Shown: positions 1-13,212, counted from the first letter of the stretch. The stretch is DNA of 64,000 nucleotides from Calocera cornea HHB12733 (GCA_001632435.1 KV423954.1:10888-74887), one strand, 5' to 3'. Notes: a model not told the origin generated them from the letters alone. Translations and numbers: made by a program.

Positions 1-415
1 ATTTAGACAGCTAAATCTTAGATTTAGACAGCTAAATCTTAGATTTAGCCAGCTAGAACATAGATCCAGACAGGTAAAACATAGATGTAGCCGGCAAAAT
101 CTAAGATTTAGATGGCTAAAACATTGATTTAGCCAGCTAAAACATAGATTTAGATGGCTAAAATGTAGATCAAGACAGCTAAAACATTGATTTAGCCAGC
201 TAAAACATAGAGTTAGCTGGCTAAAACATAGATCAAGACAGGTGAAACATAGATTTAGCCGGCTAAAACATAGAACTAGCCAGCTAAAACATTGATTTAG
301 CTGGCTAAAACGTAGATCAAGACAGCTAAAACATTGATTTAGCTGGCTTAAACATAGATTTAGACAACTTAAACATAGATATAGATGGCTAAAACATAGA
401 TTTAGCCAGCTAAAA
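1..415. repeat. 21-bp minisatellite
   Basis: About 20 diverged copies of a 21-bp unit resembling GCTAAAACATAGATTTAGCCA run from the window edge to just before the first gene. Variant units with 'gatcaagaca' recur near 171, 231 and 312, so there is some higher-order structure. The array may continue to the left. It lies about 270 bp upstream of the METTL14-like start codon. Confidence 0.9.
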
Positions 416-683
416 TGCAATGGAAAACACTAGAGTCAAGCACCAGCCTGTAGATCCAGGTGGTCGGCAAGACCACTGTTGCGGACGGGCGTCACCACGC
501 GCGGCTGATTCTTTGGCCAGGGTGTCCAGCGCGACGGTCTCGGGCAACACCTCGTCTGCAATACCTCAGACAGCGACCTCTACCTCGAATCGCTTGGCTG
601 CATATCTTCTTCGTCCTCGGTCTCGAGCCGCATATATCCGATTCGCGTCACATCCTCCCTCCGAGCATCTCCGCAGCTCGACG

Positions 684-2890
684 ATGACGTCCGCCGACGT
701 CCTCCCGCGCGCAGTCGACCTCCTCGCAGCCCACACGTCTCTGCTCTCGAAGGTCCGCCAGACCCAGCAGCTCAACCACAGCCTGCTCTCTTCTGCCTTC
801 CCCGAGCAGTCCAGGCCGGCGGCGGTCACTGCTGTCCTCCAGGCTCCGCTTACGGATGCGTCCCACACCCAGGTGCCGATTCTCTCCAGCCCCGCCAGCC
901 CACCGCCGCCCAAGCGGCCGCTGCCGGATAGACCGGACCTGCCGCCTGCGAAGAGGGCGAGGATGGCCAAGTATAGGAACTATGTTCCGGAAGAGGAAAC
1001 TGTGAGGAACGATTACTCGCAGCACTATGTGGATACGGGCGACTGGCCGCAGAACTACGTGCAAGGCGCAGAACTCGAGAGGAGGTTCGAAGAGTGCGTC
1101 CGATGCTTGAGTCAACATCAACACATGCTCATCCTCATACAGGTATCCCAAGCAACGCCGTCTGTTGCAGCTGAAGAAGGATGCGGTGGCTAACGTTGCG
1201 CACGCTCCGACCTACCTCCCCTTCTCGCTCGCTCCCAACCCCTCCTCAACCTCATCCCTCCTCACCCGGCTCACACCAATCAAGTTCGACGTGATAGTGC
1301 TCGACCCGTTCCATTCCTCGCACACGTGGACATGGGATGACCTCATAACCCTCCCCATTCCGCAGCTCGCTGGTGATCCTAGCTTCGTCTTCATGTGGGT
1401 TGGGAATGGGAGCGATGATGGGCTGGAGAAGGGCAGGGAGATCCTCGCGAAGTGGGGTTACAGAAGGGCAGAAGACATTGTCTGGATCAGGACAAACAGG
1501 ACTAATGTCAAGGGGCCAGGGGTGAGTGTACTCGCCTCGCATGCTCCAGCTGGTCGCTGACCTCTCGACAGGGGGACGAGCCGACCACATCTCTGCTTAC
1601 ACATACGAAGCAGCATTGTCTCATGGGCATTCGTGGCACGGTCCGTCGTTCGACCGATGCGTGGTTCGTACACTGTAACATCGGTATGTGCTTTCCTTCG
1701 GACCCAGGACGAGGCTTTTGACAGACATTGCAGACACCGACGTCATCATATGGGAGGGCGACCGAGAAGACCCGACACGCAAGCCGCCTGAGATCTACAG
1801 CCTCATCGAAAACTTCTGTATGGGCATGCGCCGACTGGAGCTTTTTGGCCGCCCGTCCTCGCTCCGCCCTGGCTGGCTCACGGTGGGAGAGGACTTCGAG
1901 CGTATCGACAAGGAAACGCTACCCGAGAACGCTGTCGAGTGGACGCTTGAGTCGTACGAGAGCAACTTTGTGGAGGGCGTCCGTAACGTCGTACCCAACT
2001 CGTCTGAGATCGAATCCCTCCGCCCCAAGTCTCCAACTCGGGGCAACTCCTCTGGTCCTACGCTCCTCGCCCCGCCCCCGAACACCCAGCGCGCTGTCCC
2101 GCGTCCCGCTCCTGGTCAGCCCATGCCTTCTCACTTTTCCCGTGGACACCCTCAATCTGGCGGCATTCCTCTGGGCCAACACCCCCGGCCAATGCAGCCA
2201 ATGCAGGCGAGCCTGATGATGTCTGGTCCTCCAATGGGCCAACCAATGGGCATGGGCATGATGCCGCAGCAAGCACCGGGCTTTGGTATGGTACCGCAGG
2301 AAGAGGTATATGGAATGGACATGGGCTCTCAAGGCATTCCCCAGCAAGGCAGGGGGATGATGAACGGCGGGATGGGTATGGGCATGATGCCCGGGATGCG
2401 TGGTGGTATGGGAGGGATGCCGAAAGGGATGCAAGGCATGGGGGCGATGCATCAAGGAATGCTCGGAGCTGGCATGGCCGGGATGGGAGGGCCCAGCATG
2501 GGCAGCATGAACAACATGGGAAACATGGGCGGAATGGGCATGCCTATGGGGATGGGGATGGGCAACATGAGCAACATGAGCAGCATGAGCAACATGAGCA
2601 GCATGAGCAACATGAGCAGCATGAGCAACGTCGGCAACATGGGCAACATGGGAAATATGGGAAATATGGGAAATATGGGCAACATAGGTGCGATGGGCAA
2701 CATGGCCAATATGGGTGTAATGGGCATGGGCATGAACCTCCCCATGAACATGCCGGGTATGCAGGGCGGGCAGCAGGGTATGGGCAACTGGGGCCAGGGT
2801 ACGACTCCTGGTTCCGGTCCGGGGTCCGGCGCTGGAGGATGGCCGGGTGGGCAGATCGGCAATAACTGGCAGGGCGGGCAGGGTTGGTGA
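684..2890 (+). CDS. METTL14-like subunit of the m6A mRNA methyltransferase (MT-A70 family)
   Basis: Spliced CDS 684-1093, 1143-1521, 1572-1683 and 1734-2890 (685 aa); all introns are GT-AG of 49-50 nt. The MT-A70 fold follows METTL14 order: the YPK-led segment before the fold, KFDVIVLDP at the motif IV position, WTWDD, a [21 protein letters not shown] block, [17 protein letters not shown], then RRLELFGRP and [13 protein letters not shown]14 is the non-catalytic, RNA-binding partner of METTL3/IME4 in the nuclear writer complex. The EPPL tetrapeptide of METTL14 reads DPFH here. After about residue 400 the protein becomes a Met/Gly/Asn-rich low-complexity tail with GNM and SNM tandem repeats, unlike the RGG tail of animal METTL14. 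The start at 684 is the first ATG that opens the conserved N-terminal part; an upstream in-frame ATG lies at 420. Confidence 0.88.
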
Positions 2891-3657
2891 TCTGCTATAG
2901 GTTCATGGCTATCAGATCAATAATGGCATGACGCGGCGCACGAGCGCGTCGATCTTCCAGGTTTCGGTGAATGGAAATGTCGGAAATCTGTAAAGACTCC
3001 TCCTTTTGGAGCATCATGCGTCTGCCGCATGGCTGTCGCCGAGTCTTTTCGAAGGGTTTATCATCACCGGCCTCTCACCGCCTCCGATGTCGATTTCCGC
3101 CGACGATGGTGAGGTCGGGCTATGCGGATAAGCGCTCCGCACTCACTCGTGTGCTCCATACGGCCGAACTTGTGAAGACCGAGGAGAGACAAGGTGGGTC
3201 CAAGCGAGGTTGCTCCGTGAAAATCGCCAAGGGTGCGGCCAAGACATTTGAATATATCGCACTTCGGTGATCGATAGTCAGCAAGCGGATGATCGAACCC
3301 ACCCTATGAAGACCACGCGGTAACAAGGAGAATTGGAGTTGATTCTTTTGATTCTCATTGAGTTTGTATAGCTTGGGTATTGGGAGTGCTACACAGCTAC
3401 TGTCACCGCTTGCGCGCGAGACCATTCGAAAAAAGGTAACGTAGGACGAAGAGCAAGAAAGATGTGCGATATATGCTAGTTAGATTGCTTGTTGCGATGA
3501 TCCATTGAACTCGAAATGCAGGTAGTGTAGAAAAGGCCCAGGATTAATCCAGGCAGAACTTAAGGTAGCCAGACCCGTGTTGTACACTTCGTGGTAGATG
3601 AACAGAGGAGGGCAAGACGTAATGAATCGTAAATTCGAACCCACGAGGTTGCTTCGC
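2891..3657. other. convergent intergenic region METTL14-like / STE12
   Basis: Holds the two 3' UTRs. Only short, unsupported open frames occur here. I see no RNA gene; two TTCGA-like patches near 3294 and 3635 lack a foldable tRNA context. Confidence 0.6.
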
Positions 3658-6041
3658 TCAGAGAGTCGTCGGTCGCCTGCCCTTGGTGAACTCGCTGAAC
3701 GCCTCCGCAACAGATGCAGCCGTAGGGGTGGGGGTGGCAGCCGCAGCATCAAAAGAGAAGAGCGCAGACGTGCCAGTGGGGCTGATCAGGTCCTTGGGAT
3801 CCGTGAACAGGTGGAGGGAGGGAAGCGAGCTGCTAGAGCTGCTTGAAGGGAAAGGAGAATCGAACATGGAGTAGGTGAGGTCCGGAACAGCAGATGAGGT
3901 CGTCGCGAACGAGCCATCGGAGTTCAGCAGGCCTGGGTCAATCTCGGAATGAATGCCGCCCATGTAGTTCTCCTGGGTTGCGGTTTCGGGCTCGGGACCC
4001 ACAGGGGAGGCGACCAGAGGAGGAGTGGTCAGCGGGCTGGCGTACCTGGCGTGCCATGCCTTGCCAGGCGAGACGTTGTCCGCGCTGTTTCCACGCCGCA
4101 TCGTAGGGTAGGGTGCCGCAGTGTGGTTAGGCGTCACGCTCCTGAATCGCCTGATCGGGCCGGGGCCGTAGGAGCTGAATGCACCCTTGTGGAACTGCTC
4201 AACATGCGGAGTCGCGGGTGCAGTCGGTGGGCGATGCATCTCCTGAGAGAACAGGAAGTTGTTACTCTGATGTGGCCAGGAAGCCGAGTCGGTAGGCATG
4301 AACGCTGCCGATCCTGGAGGAGTAACCAGGCCGTTGAAGGCGAAGGCGTCCGAAGGAAGGCTGGGGATGACAGGGGCCGAGCTGGCGAACTGCGGCATGT
4401 TGTACATGCCGTGCTCCTGCATTGCTTCCTGTGGAAGGAGCAGGCCCTCTTCACCCTCCGCAGCTGCGCCAACGTCGGCGTTGACTTCGATCTCCCTCGG
4501 ATCGGCCATCATACTGTCGTCATCGGACTCGAACTCGGGCTCGCTGAGCATCTCCTGGCTATGCATCCTGAGCTGAGAAGCCAGAATACCAGCGCCAGTG
4601 CCCTCCTCGCGGCCGTGGGTGCGAACGTGCTGTGCGAGGTTGTCGCTCCGGCTGAAGCGCTTGCCGCACTTGGCGCATGCGTAGGGCTTCTCCATGGTGT
4701 GCGTGCGCTGGTGGCGGCGGAGGTGCTCCATGCGCTTGAAGACGCGCCCGCAGGTATGCAACTGGCAGGCGAAGACCTTGGTCTTCATCATCGGCGCCTG
4801 CATCTCGAAGAAGGGCGTCTGGGAGGCAACCGAAGAGGGCGGTGTGGGCATGGGCGGCATGAAGAACTGGCCCTGGAAGGGGGGAGGCGACACGAACTGC
4901 GCGTACTGGTTCGGGTCCATCTGCATATAGGAGTCTTCGTACTGCATCTGGGGCATGCCGAGACCGACGCTGTCGCTGCGCTGGCTGTCGTCCTCCCAGT
5001 CACTGATGGACTCCGCGCGACCATCATCCATGACAGAGCCTGGGCGGGAGAGGCGGGACCGGGACGGCTTCTGGGCACGCTTGCGGCGCTGCTTGTACGT
5101 GGGGGAACCCTCAAACAGGGAGAACATGTTGGAGATGTGCCCAGGGATGGGGGTAGGCTCGGGCGTCATGCTTCCGAGACTGCTGTCGCAGTCGATGCCT
5201 ACCTGGCGGGCAGCCTGGTCGAGCTCGTCCTCTCCGTCAACGCTCTGGGACTTGAGGAACTGGTCGTACAAGCTCCGCTTGGTATCGTACTTGAAGGAAC
5301 GGGCGGGCTCGCCAACGACAGTAGTTGTGGGTTCCAGCCCCATCCGCTCGCGCTTGAGGTCGCGCTCAAGGGCGTCCAGGAAAAGGCGATCATGCGGGAC
5401 TGAGAACCAGTAGAAGACCTTCTGCTTTTTCTGGGTGCGGATGCACTGATACTTGAACAGGAGGTCCAGGAAAGCCGACTGATGCGCGGATCAGAGACGT
5501 CCAGTCAGGTAAGTGGCAATGCAGGGCGTACCTTAGGCTCTTCCAGGCAGGCGTCCGTGCCTGGCTTCAAGTTCCGCAGATCAGAAAAGACACCCTCCTC
5601 AAACTTCTTCATGTTGCGCACGGGGCGACCGAAAGCCTCGAAGCGGAAGACAAGGGCGCGGACGATGTCCGTGCCGGTGATGTGGTACAGGCCGTTCCAG
5701 AGCACACAGGAAACATACTCGTTCGATGGCAGGAGGAACCGGTTCAGCGCCGGGTGCTGATGCTCCGGAGGCGACGTGGAGCCAACGTTGCCATCTTCCC
5801 ACTGCGACGGGGCGGTGGCGAGGAAGAACTTTAGACGGTCGAGATGGGCGAGGAGCTGCTGCTCGTGCAGGGTGAGGGGCCGAGGGATGGTGTCTGCGTT
5901 CGCGAGGGGTGCCCCACCGGCGACGCTCATGGGCGGTGAGGGTAAGAATGGTTGCTGGCTCTGGTGAGCATAGCCGTTGAACAATGCGATCTGCTGCTTG
6001 TGCTGCTCCTCAAAGTCAGACAGGGGCGAGGGGGTGTTCAT
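3658..6041 (-). CDS. STE12: Ste12-type transcription factor (homeodomain plus two C2H2 zinc fingers)
   Basis: Two exons, 6041-5532 and 5478-3658 (776 aa), separated by a 53-nt GT-AG intron in phase 0. The N-terminal STE domain is highly conserved: [70 protein letters not shown], then after the intron [20 protein letters not shown]. Two C-terminal C2H2 fingers ([20 protein letters not shown] and [20 protein letters not shown]) are separated by a THTMEKPY linker; this two-finger form is the filamentous-fungal Ste12 and is absent from yeast Ste12. The protein acts in the nucleus downstream of the mating/filamentation MAP kinase. Long Pro/Ser-rich stretches follow the fingers. The start is the ATG before the [13 protein letters not shown] segment. 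Confidence 0.95.
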
Positions 6042-9000
6042 TGGTGAGTGCGGTAGTCGTGAAACGAGGAGTGAAGCTGGGGGCGGCTGCGACGGTGGAA
6101 GCGGTCCGTTGGAAAGTGGGGGGCGAACTGGGGTGGTGATGGTGGGACGTTTGAGAGTGTGTGTGCCCAGGGTGATGGATGCGGCGACTGGGTTCTTCGT
6201 TGGCTTTTGCAAAGCGAACAATGGCACAATGGTCACGGAGGCAGTTGTTGGACACTTGCAGGATTGGGCAAGAGGCAAGAAGCGCGTTGGGTTGGTGGTG
6301 TTAGGGAGGGGGAGGGGGGAGCCCGGGGGGGGGGGAGGAACAATGGACAAAAGGCACTGGGTTTCTTCAGGGACGCGTGCCATTATAAACCCCAGCGGGG
6401 ATAGAGGATCGGCATTCGGTCGTCGTGCTCAGTGGCGGGTGGTGGGCACACTGCTTCTTTTTTTTCGCGAAGGAACGGCTGGCCGTCCGGCGTGGGTGGC
6501 GTGCGTCATGAGCATCTGTTGATGGCTGTATTCTGTGTACGAGCGGGCAAAGCTGTTCAGTTGAACATTCATCAAGGGCGGTTGGGATGCGCATAGAAGG
6601 TGTCAAAGCGATCACCGAACCCGCGACGCGAACAAAATGGGCGCGGCCAGCACAGACTTGCCCTACTCAGAACCCTGGGCGACACAGCCCCCCCGCGTGC
6701 CCACCAAGCCCTATTCAGTCCCAGCGCCTCCCTTCTCTCCGCCTCCAATCTCACAATTCCCAACCTTCCACACCCTCACCGCCTCGGCTATTCCGGTGCT
6801 CCCTCTGTCCCCAATTCAGTTCGTCCTCCTCCCGCGGCTCCTCGCCCTCTGGGGCTGTCTTTAATTCTTGATCCGAAAGACAGTCCGTGTGGCGACCGCT
6901 TGTTCCTTCATCTCGGTCCCATACCGAAGAGGGCCCTATCTACAATCTTGCGAGTATTCAGCGAATCCCCGCCAGCTTGGCTCGAGTTGACTGGACCGGT
7001 ACCCAGCCGCCGCTCCCCGATTGAAATGGAGCCGAATCTAGATCCCTGTTCATTCCACCGATGATCCAACCGGCGGAGCCCTTGCCTTTTCGTCCCGCGC
7101 CCAATATCGCCTCAGTAACGACCAGCACAGCCCGCTCCCCGACCGGTTGCTATTCATCGCTTCACGCTTCTCATCTTCTTCTCTCACGGGCCACAGCCAC
7201 GTTCTCTCCCCACACTTTCGACCTTTCGACTCCGTTCCTTGTCCTTCGCGTGGCGACTCCACACCTCCTTGTCCAATCAAGACTAGTTATCCCACCGTAA
7301 GGGGCCTGTGGACCACGTTCCTGACTGCATCACGTACATACCCTGAACGAAAGCATAACAACCAACAGACATTGCGCGCATTTCCTTACCGTGTGTATAT
7401 TACCCTCGTGGTCTTCCAAATATACCTGACCCACCTTTACGACATCGTTCTCTATTGTCGACATCACCGCGCGGGTGTCCCTCGGCGGACTTTGGGTCTT
7501 TCACATGAACGCTGATGTATTGGGTCCTTGGCGGAAGTAGCTCATCCCGCCGAACGTGCTCACGGCAATGTCTCGCACGATTATTACAACGCGGGCACCG
7601 CTCCGTTGCCCACTACGAGAGCGCGCATCCGAATTGAGCGCCGCCCGGCTCTGAATGTTCTACGGCAACTCACCGCGCTTGCCCAATATGTTAATTCATT
7701 GCCCCATTCATTTCGCCTCCCGTATCGCCCGATCACCTGACTCACCGCTCCGATGTGCCACCTACCAACCCGCTACGGAACTATACTTTCCTGCCCCACA
7801 TCGCCGAGCCTCTCTGTATGCGCGGAATCTGTCGGTCGGATCGCCACCCGGGGCATACCTCCCGACTGCGGTGCGGCTAGCGACCGTGCCCCTGGCTTGC
7901 CCCGTCCCGCGGTGATCCTTTACGCGTCAGAAGGGCTGACCGGAGCCTGGGGATGATGCAACTTCAAGACGATCGCTGTTGATTGTTGATGGACTTACCT
8001 AGTTCAGCTAGTTGTTTGCTGCTCCGCAGGCATGATCATCCTTCAGATGGTTGTCGGCTTCGCTCGCTGGCGCTTATCAATCAAATCTAGACCATATCGA
8101 TTTCACGCCTCCCGAGTGTTCCACTAGAATATTCCTTGGGCCGAACCATGATGCCTAAGCCATTCAGTCGAGCCCGAGGTATCCGCCAAAGTGATATCGG
8201 GTTCGCCTAGCGCTCATGAAAGGCTTTGCTTTCCTGCAGTGCTATCGCCTCATTTCAGCATGCGCTTGCGAGACTTGCCCACGAGGTCATCCCGAGGGTT
8301 TCTGAGCACACGCGGCTACCCATTACGGGAAGTGTCCCGCCAAGCCTACGACAAAGATAAGATGCTAACAGAACACTAACCTGCATAGTCTGATGCTCTG
8401 CAGGCACCAGCGCTCAAAGACACGCGGTGGGATGATTAAACCGGTACCGGGCGATGATTGTGGTGTCATGCGCACAAGCCTAATTTGGCCACGTGATGGG
8501 GAGGCGGTGTCGTGACCCAGTGCCGCTGGCAACACACCGGACCCAAACGTGCAACCCAACGTGTTTCAACAACTCGAACACGGCTTCGCTGTGCTTGGTT
8601 TCAACAGTTCAAAATTGACTTGTGGAACTCATCGTTGGCTTCTGAGCGCTGGCTGTTGAGTGATTGTCGTCGGAACTGCTAACGATTTCTCCCCTGAGAC
8701 AATGACGTCGGCGCCACACGTCCTGATGTCCCAAGCCGCGCAATCCAAGACCGTATCTAGAACCATTCTCATGGCATACTTCTGGGACTCCGCCGTTCTG
8801 AGGGCCCTGCACCTCGCAACCACTCGATGTGGAGCGGTACCGCTAGCAAGACATTATCTTTTGAGGCGAACTCAATGACCTTGTTAAGGATGTCCAAAAC
8901 CACTCAATGTGTTACGACATGATCGGAAGGTAGCAGATGATAGATACTCTTGTTGAATGTATGACATGGGATCAGGCACGTATAGAATAACATTGTAGGA

Positions 9001-10069
9001 AGCTTCCTCCATAAAGCAACTTCTCAATTTGGCCAAATCAGTAACGGCATGTTCGATGTAGAATTTCCTTTGGTTTGTATCTTGCCTCCCACCACCGGAC
9101 ATCATGTCCCTCAGCTCTGAAACTACCATCCAGAGTAGGATAGCCACCGGAACTCCGCCCATCGACAAGATCCGAGAACAACTCTGTTTGCATCAGGAGA
9201 TCCACGTTGCACAGTCCATCAAGATCATTTGCTCCCCTGCAAGCCTACTTGGCACAAGAAAGCAGGAGTGTACCCATGGGACCACAGACTTTTGGAGCGC
9301 GTTCACCCGCAAGATCGTAGTCTATCGTTAAATTGGACGCGATGGCGCGATATGTGATGGCAGGCTCCGGACTGAAGAGGAATTGCGCTCACCATCTGCT
9401 AGCACGAGTGGTGGTCAAAGATAGACACCGGCCTGATAGCTCATTACGTGTACGACCGAAATTTAGGATAAAGTGTATGAAGTGATTGGAGATTTGGGGC
9501 AGAGATTTGATGGGCGCCGAGCCGCGGAGGTCTGGCGCGCTCTCGGTCACGGAGAGCATTCCACGAAAGGAAATCTCGTCTGAGATAGCCTCTGACGCCG
9601 ACCAGTATCCCCATGAGCGGCGTACTGCTACGGACTCGATGCACGAAGCCTGTTGCAGTTCGGTGCGAAGCGCTTCCACGATGACCCGTAGAGATCCAGC
9701 AGAGATAGAGCAGTATCACCCAGGGCCGCAGTGGGCCGTGATCCGCCACTGGTGCATCATATCGTAGCAGTGTTCCGACCAGAAGAACGCGATGAATCGT
9801 GCTAGATGCTGGCTGGAACAGAACAACGGCGCCTGCTGGCACAACAACGTCCGCGGCCCCTTATTGCGCCGCCGGGCTCTGTCCTCGTATTGGATTGCTT
9901 CCGCTCAACAGTCTGCTTCCGCTTGGTGTGTCTTTGCTTCCCCAAAGGACCCTGTCAAACTTCTTTGACGCCGACACGGGAGTAATGACGTCGAAACCCG
10001 CCAGAGGGGCCGCGGCACTCTCCCCGCTCGCTGGCCACGGCCAACTCCGGTGCACTGACTGTATACCCA
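6042..10069. other. long region without a recognisable gene (STE12 upstream region)
   Basis: Contains the STE12 promoter on the left and the VPS36 upstream region on the right. 6640-8000 is C/T-rich on the plus strand with several overlapping short frames of Pro/Ser/Arg-rich composition that keep shifting phase, which could be a decayed gene or a long leader. Short frames at 8884-9168 (-) and 9444-9842 (-) match no family I recognise. A copy of the dispersed CTTCCG repeat core sits at 9931-9980. Confidence 0.5.
9885..9980 (+). repeat. CTTCCG repeat with conserved core, copy A
   Basis: Three GCTTCCGCT-type units are followed by a core containing CCCCAAAGGACCCTGT and ending TTTGACG...CACGG. 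The core is shared with 19661-19712 and 52961-53007. It lies about 90 bp upstream of the VPS36 start. Confidence 0.7.
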
Positions 10070-11854
10070 ATGTCCTTTCTGCGCCGTGTGCAGATCCTGA
10101 GCTCGGCCCCGGCATCATTTCTGTACCAGGGAGAGGAGCTCCATACCTCGCAGCCAGGCGTTGGTCTGTACAATGGGTCAGTCTACCTTGCTTACAGACC
10201 TCATGTTGACACCATCTGATCCTTAACTAGCAAGGACAAGGCGCCAAACCACCAGAATGGTACTATGCATCTAACGTCCCACCGACTTTTGTATGTGGAT
10301 GAAGCCGATCCAGCAAGACAATCTCTTGAACTTCCTCTATCATGCATACGAGAGACGGAGGGTTATGCAAGGTTCCTGCGAAGCTCACCCAAGATTATCT
10401 TGTACCTCGGCTATCCTGAGGGTGAAGAACCGACGGTCTCGAACAATCAGACAGTCGAAGCGGAGGATATCTCTCCCTCTGGAAGCTGGATCTGCCCCAT
10501 CTGCTCTTATGTCAATCCTCCGGCCGTGGGTGATTCAAGACCGAACTGCGTCCTGTGCGGCGTTCAGAAACCAGATACGCGATCTGCTCCGCCCTCGCGC
10601 ATCAATTCTCCGTCTCCCAATATTGCCACAAGACCTGTGGATACCGCGACCATTAATGACAATGTCCTGGAAGAAACCTCCAATGGGCTGATTCCTTGCC
10701 CCGCTTGTACTTTCTTGAACCACCCGTACTTGTCTGTTTGCGAAATCTGTTCGACTCCGCTGAAATCAAGCCGCCCTCCAACTCGACCTGCTTCACCATT
10801 TCCTGACAATTTGAGCGCAAACATGATCAAGTTGAGCTTTCGTAAAGGGGGGGAACCCCAGTTCTACACCGTGCTTAAGAAAGTGCTGCTCGCCAAGGGA
10901 TGGCAGACTCCCAACAGGGTGGACGAAGATCGGTCGCGCTCAGGAATCAGTAAGGGACTGGCTCGGCTGCCATTGATGTTGTCTCTGACGCTGCTCTTCT
11001 AGATGGCCTACTTCAGAACGTGAAGCTGGATAGCGAGGCACAGAATGAGGGTATGAGGGCATCCTTCAAGGATCTCGAAGCATTCATGTCTAATGCCAAA
11101 TCCATGGTAATCACATGTGTGGTATTTCAACCAGGTGTACTGACAAGAGCAATAGGTGGAAGCGGCTGAGGCTCTGAACGACAAGCTGACAGCTTATGAA
11201 CGATCCCTGCCTCCTGGACAATCGATCGACCTACCGGAAGAGGCAACTTTCATCCGAACCTCGCTGTTTCGTCTGGGTCTCGGGACAACAGCCCTCACAA
11301 AGGATATGGTCAAGGACGACGAGACGTACTTCGATGGTCTGGCCAAGGAGCTCGTCAACGTTCTTCAGGTTGGCAGCAATGGTAGAGGGGTCATGGGCGA
11401 CAAAGGAATCTTAGGCCTGGATGAAGTATGGGCTGCATGGAATCGAGCGCGTGGTGTTGGTAAGCGGCCCGTCCAGTCGAAGAAGACATCATTTTGATAA
11501 TTTACAGCACTGGTGCCCCCCGACTCTTTGACGACCGTTATACCCCGCTTGGCAACATTCGCTAGCCCACCCTTGACCCTTCGCACCTTCAAGTCCGGCC
11601 TCTTAACCTTGTGCACACCACAATACGAACCTCGACAATTCCAAATCCGGCTCTGCAGTCGGCTCAACAAGGCCCCAGCAACCACGGTCCATATTGCGAG
11701 GGAGGAGTCCATCAGCATAAGCTTGGCAACCGAGCTTATTGAAAGTGTCGAGGAGGCCGGGGCGATTGTACGAGACGATGCGGCAAACGGCGAGTTGCAG
11801 TGGTGGGTGAACGAGTTCGACCGATTCGTTTGGGATGGCACGTTCCTCGAATGA
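10070..11854 (+). CDS. VPS36: ESCRT-II subunit Vps36 (GLUE domain with two inserted NZF fingers)
   Basis: Exons 10070-10176, 10231-10949, 11003-11106, 11156-11459 and 11508-11854 (526 aa), all GT-AG. The N-terminal GLUE half (GVGLYNG, then HLTSHRLLYVDEADP) is interrupted by two zinc fingers, WICPICSYVNP...CVLCGV and LIPCPACTFLN...CEICSTPL, before the GLUE strand IKLSFRKGGEPQFY; this insertion is the Saccharomyces-type arrangement. The EAP45/Vps36 winged-helix half follows (GINGLLQ, a coiled AMSNAK-type segment, GILGLDEVWAAWNRARG, and LELIESVEEAGAIVRDD-type motifs) and the protein ends WVNEFDRFVWDGTFLE. The product acts at endosomes, binding PI3P and ubiquitinated cargo within ESCRT-II. It converges on the folate gene with only 20 bp between stop codons. 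Confidence 0.93.
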
Positions 11855-11874
11855 AGGTGAGAGCATGGGCAAGC

Positions 11875-13212
11875 TCATACTGCGCGGCGGAATCGCTCGA
11901 AGTCACCCAGCAAGTATATGCTCCCTGCCACAGTCAGCAATGTGTCCTTCTCGGCCGCCCAGACGAGGGCGTCTCGAATGGTATCAGCCTGGATGACCTC
12001 TCCATTTCCGCCGACGAGAGCTTCGGCCGCAGCGGAAACGTCATCGGAGCTGGACGGCTTCACCCATGGCATGCCATGGACAGGAGAGAACTGCACAACA
12101 GCAACTCGATCGCCCAGTCGGAGCAAGGGCGACAAGGTGGACAGCGGTGTTTTGGGTGGGGAGTGAGATAGCGATATGATGAATGTACGGGGACCCGCCC
12201 ATAGTGAGTCGAGATATGTTCGAAGAGCGGCTGCACCGGCGGAATTGTGCGCTGCATCCATTAGAACAGGGATAGATCCCTCCGGGATGTCAACGTTGGT
12301 CCAGCTGAGACGTCCGGGCCATCGAGCTGAGCGGACTCCTTCGCATATTTGTTCATCCGTTATGCGCGAGAACGGAGCGTGTTGCCGCATTACATCGATG
12401 ACGGTGAGAGCAGTAGAAAGGTTCTCCAATTGATGGGCCCCTTGGAGGTTTAGGACAGTTCGGATCGGATGGTCGGACTCGAATATGATGGGCGTTCCTG
12501 GTGGCTCCTTCCTTCCATCGAGAAGGGAGAGTCGCGAGGGGGGGTTCATCCCATCGAACTCGTCCTGCCACGGTCGTGCTTTTGCCAGGTGTGCGGCTAC
12601 CAGAGTTGCTCCGAGCTTCTTGACAACTTCTGCAACGGCTGGTCCTACTGTAGGATGTTTTTGTGGCCCCAGAACGAATGGACGACCACGCCTTGCAATA
12701 TGTGCTTTATGTGCGCCAATCTCTGCAACGGTGTCACCCAAGAAAGCTTGGTGATCTAAGTCGACCGACGTGAGAGCCGATACCAGGACCGCAGCATCTG
12801 GAATTGCGTTTGTCGCATCAGATTTGCCGCCCATACCGCATTCAAGAATAGCAATGTCGACGTTTTCATCTTCGAAGATCATAAGTGCGGTTGCGGTGAG
12901 AATCTCAAAGTGAGACGCAGCAACATCGTGGGACTTGTCAACCGACTCGACTCGGGATCGGGTAGAGGTATACTGCTCTCGCGTCACTGGGAGCCTATCG
13001 ACAGAAATACAGTCCCAGGGATCGACGAAATGAGGGCTGTTGAACCGACCGGTGCGAAACTTTGCTGCTTCCAAGACTGATTCTATTATGGCGGTGGTGC
13101 TGCCTTTTCCATTCGTCCCAGCAATATGAACGGTGGGCCGAGTAAAAGTGGGCAGAATGGCAAGGAGGCGTCGAATGTTGTCCAAACTATAGTTGATTGT
13201 AGATCCAGACAT
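11875..13212 (-). CDS. FOL3: dihydrofolate synthase / folylpolyglutamate synthase family protein
   Basis: Single exon, 445 aa. Mur-ligase-type ATP-binding loop HIAGTNGKGSTTA at about residue 30, followed by FNSPHFVDPWDCI, ILECGMGGKSDATN and DLDHQAFLGDTVAEI, the family signature for dihydropteroate/folate substrates. A C-terminal domain carries VLMDAAHNSAGA. The enzyme adds glutamate to dihydropteroate or folate using ATP. Length and the compact N-terminus fit the dihydrofolate synthase (FOL3) branch better than the longer mitochondrial FPGS (MET7), but this is by general resemblance only. Start chosen at MSGSTINYSL, directly ahead of the conserved LDNIRRLLAIL helix; an in-frame ATG lies 55 codons upstream. 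Confidence 0.88.
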   Translation of the reverse strand: MSGSTINYSLDNIRRLLAILPTFTRPTVHIAGTNGKGSTTAIIESVLEAAKFRTGRFNSPHFVDPWDCISVDRLPVTREQYTSTRSRVESVDKSHDVAASHFEILTATALMIFEDENVDIAILECGMGGKSDATNAIPDAAVLVSALTSVDLDHQAFLGDTVAEIGAHKAHIARRGRPFVLGPQKHPTVGPAVAEVVKKLGATLVAAHLAKARPWQDEFDGMNPPSRLSLLDGRKEPPGTPIIFESDHPIRTVLNLQGAHQLENLSTALTVIDVMRQHAPFSRITDEQICEGVRSARWPGRLSWTNVDIPEGSIPVLMDAAHNSAGAAALRTYLDSLWAGPRTFIISLSHSPPKTPLSTLSPLLRLGDRVAVVQFSPVHGMPWVKPSSSDDVSAAAEALVGGNGEVIQADTIRDALVWAAEKDTLLTVAGSIYLLGDFERFRRAV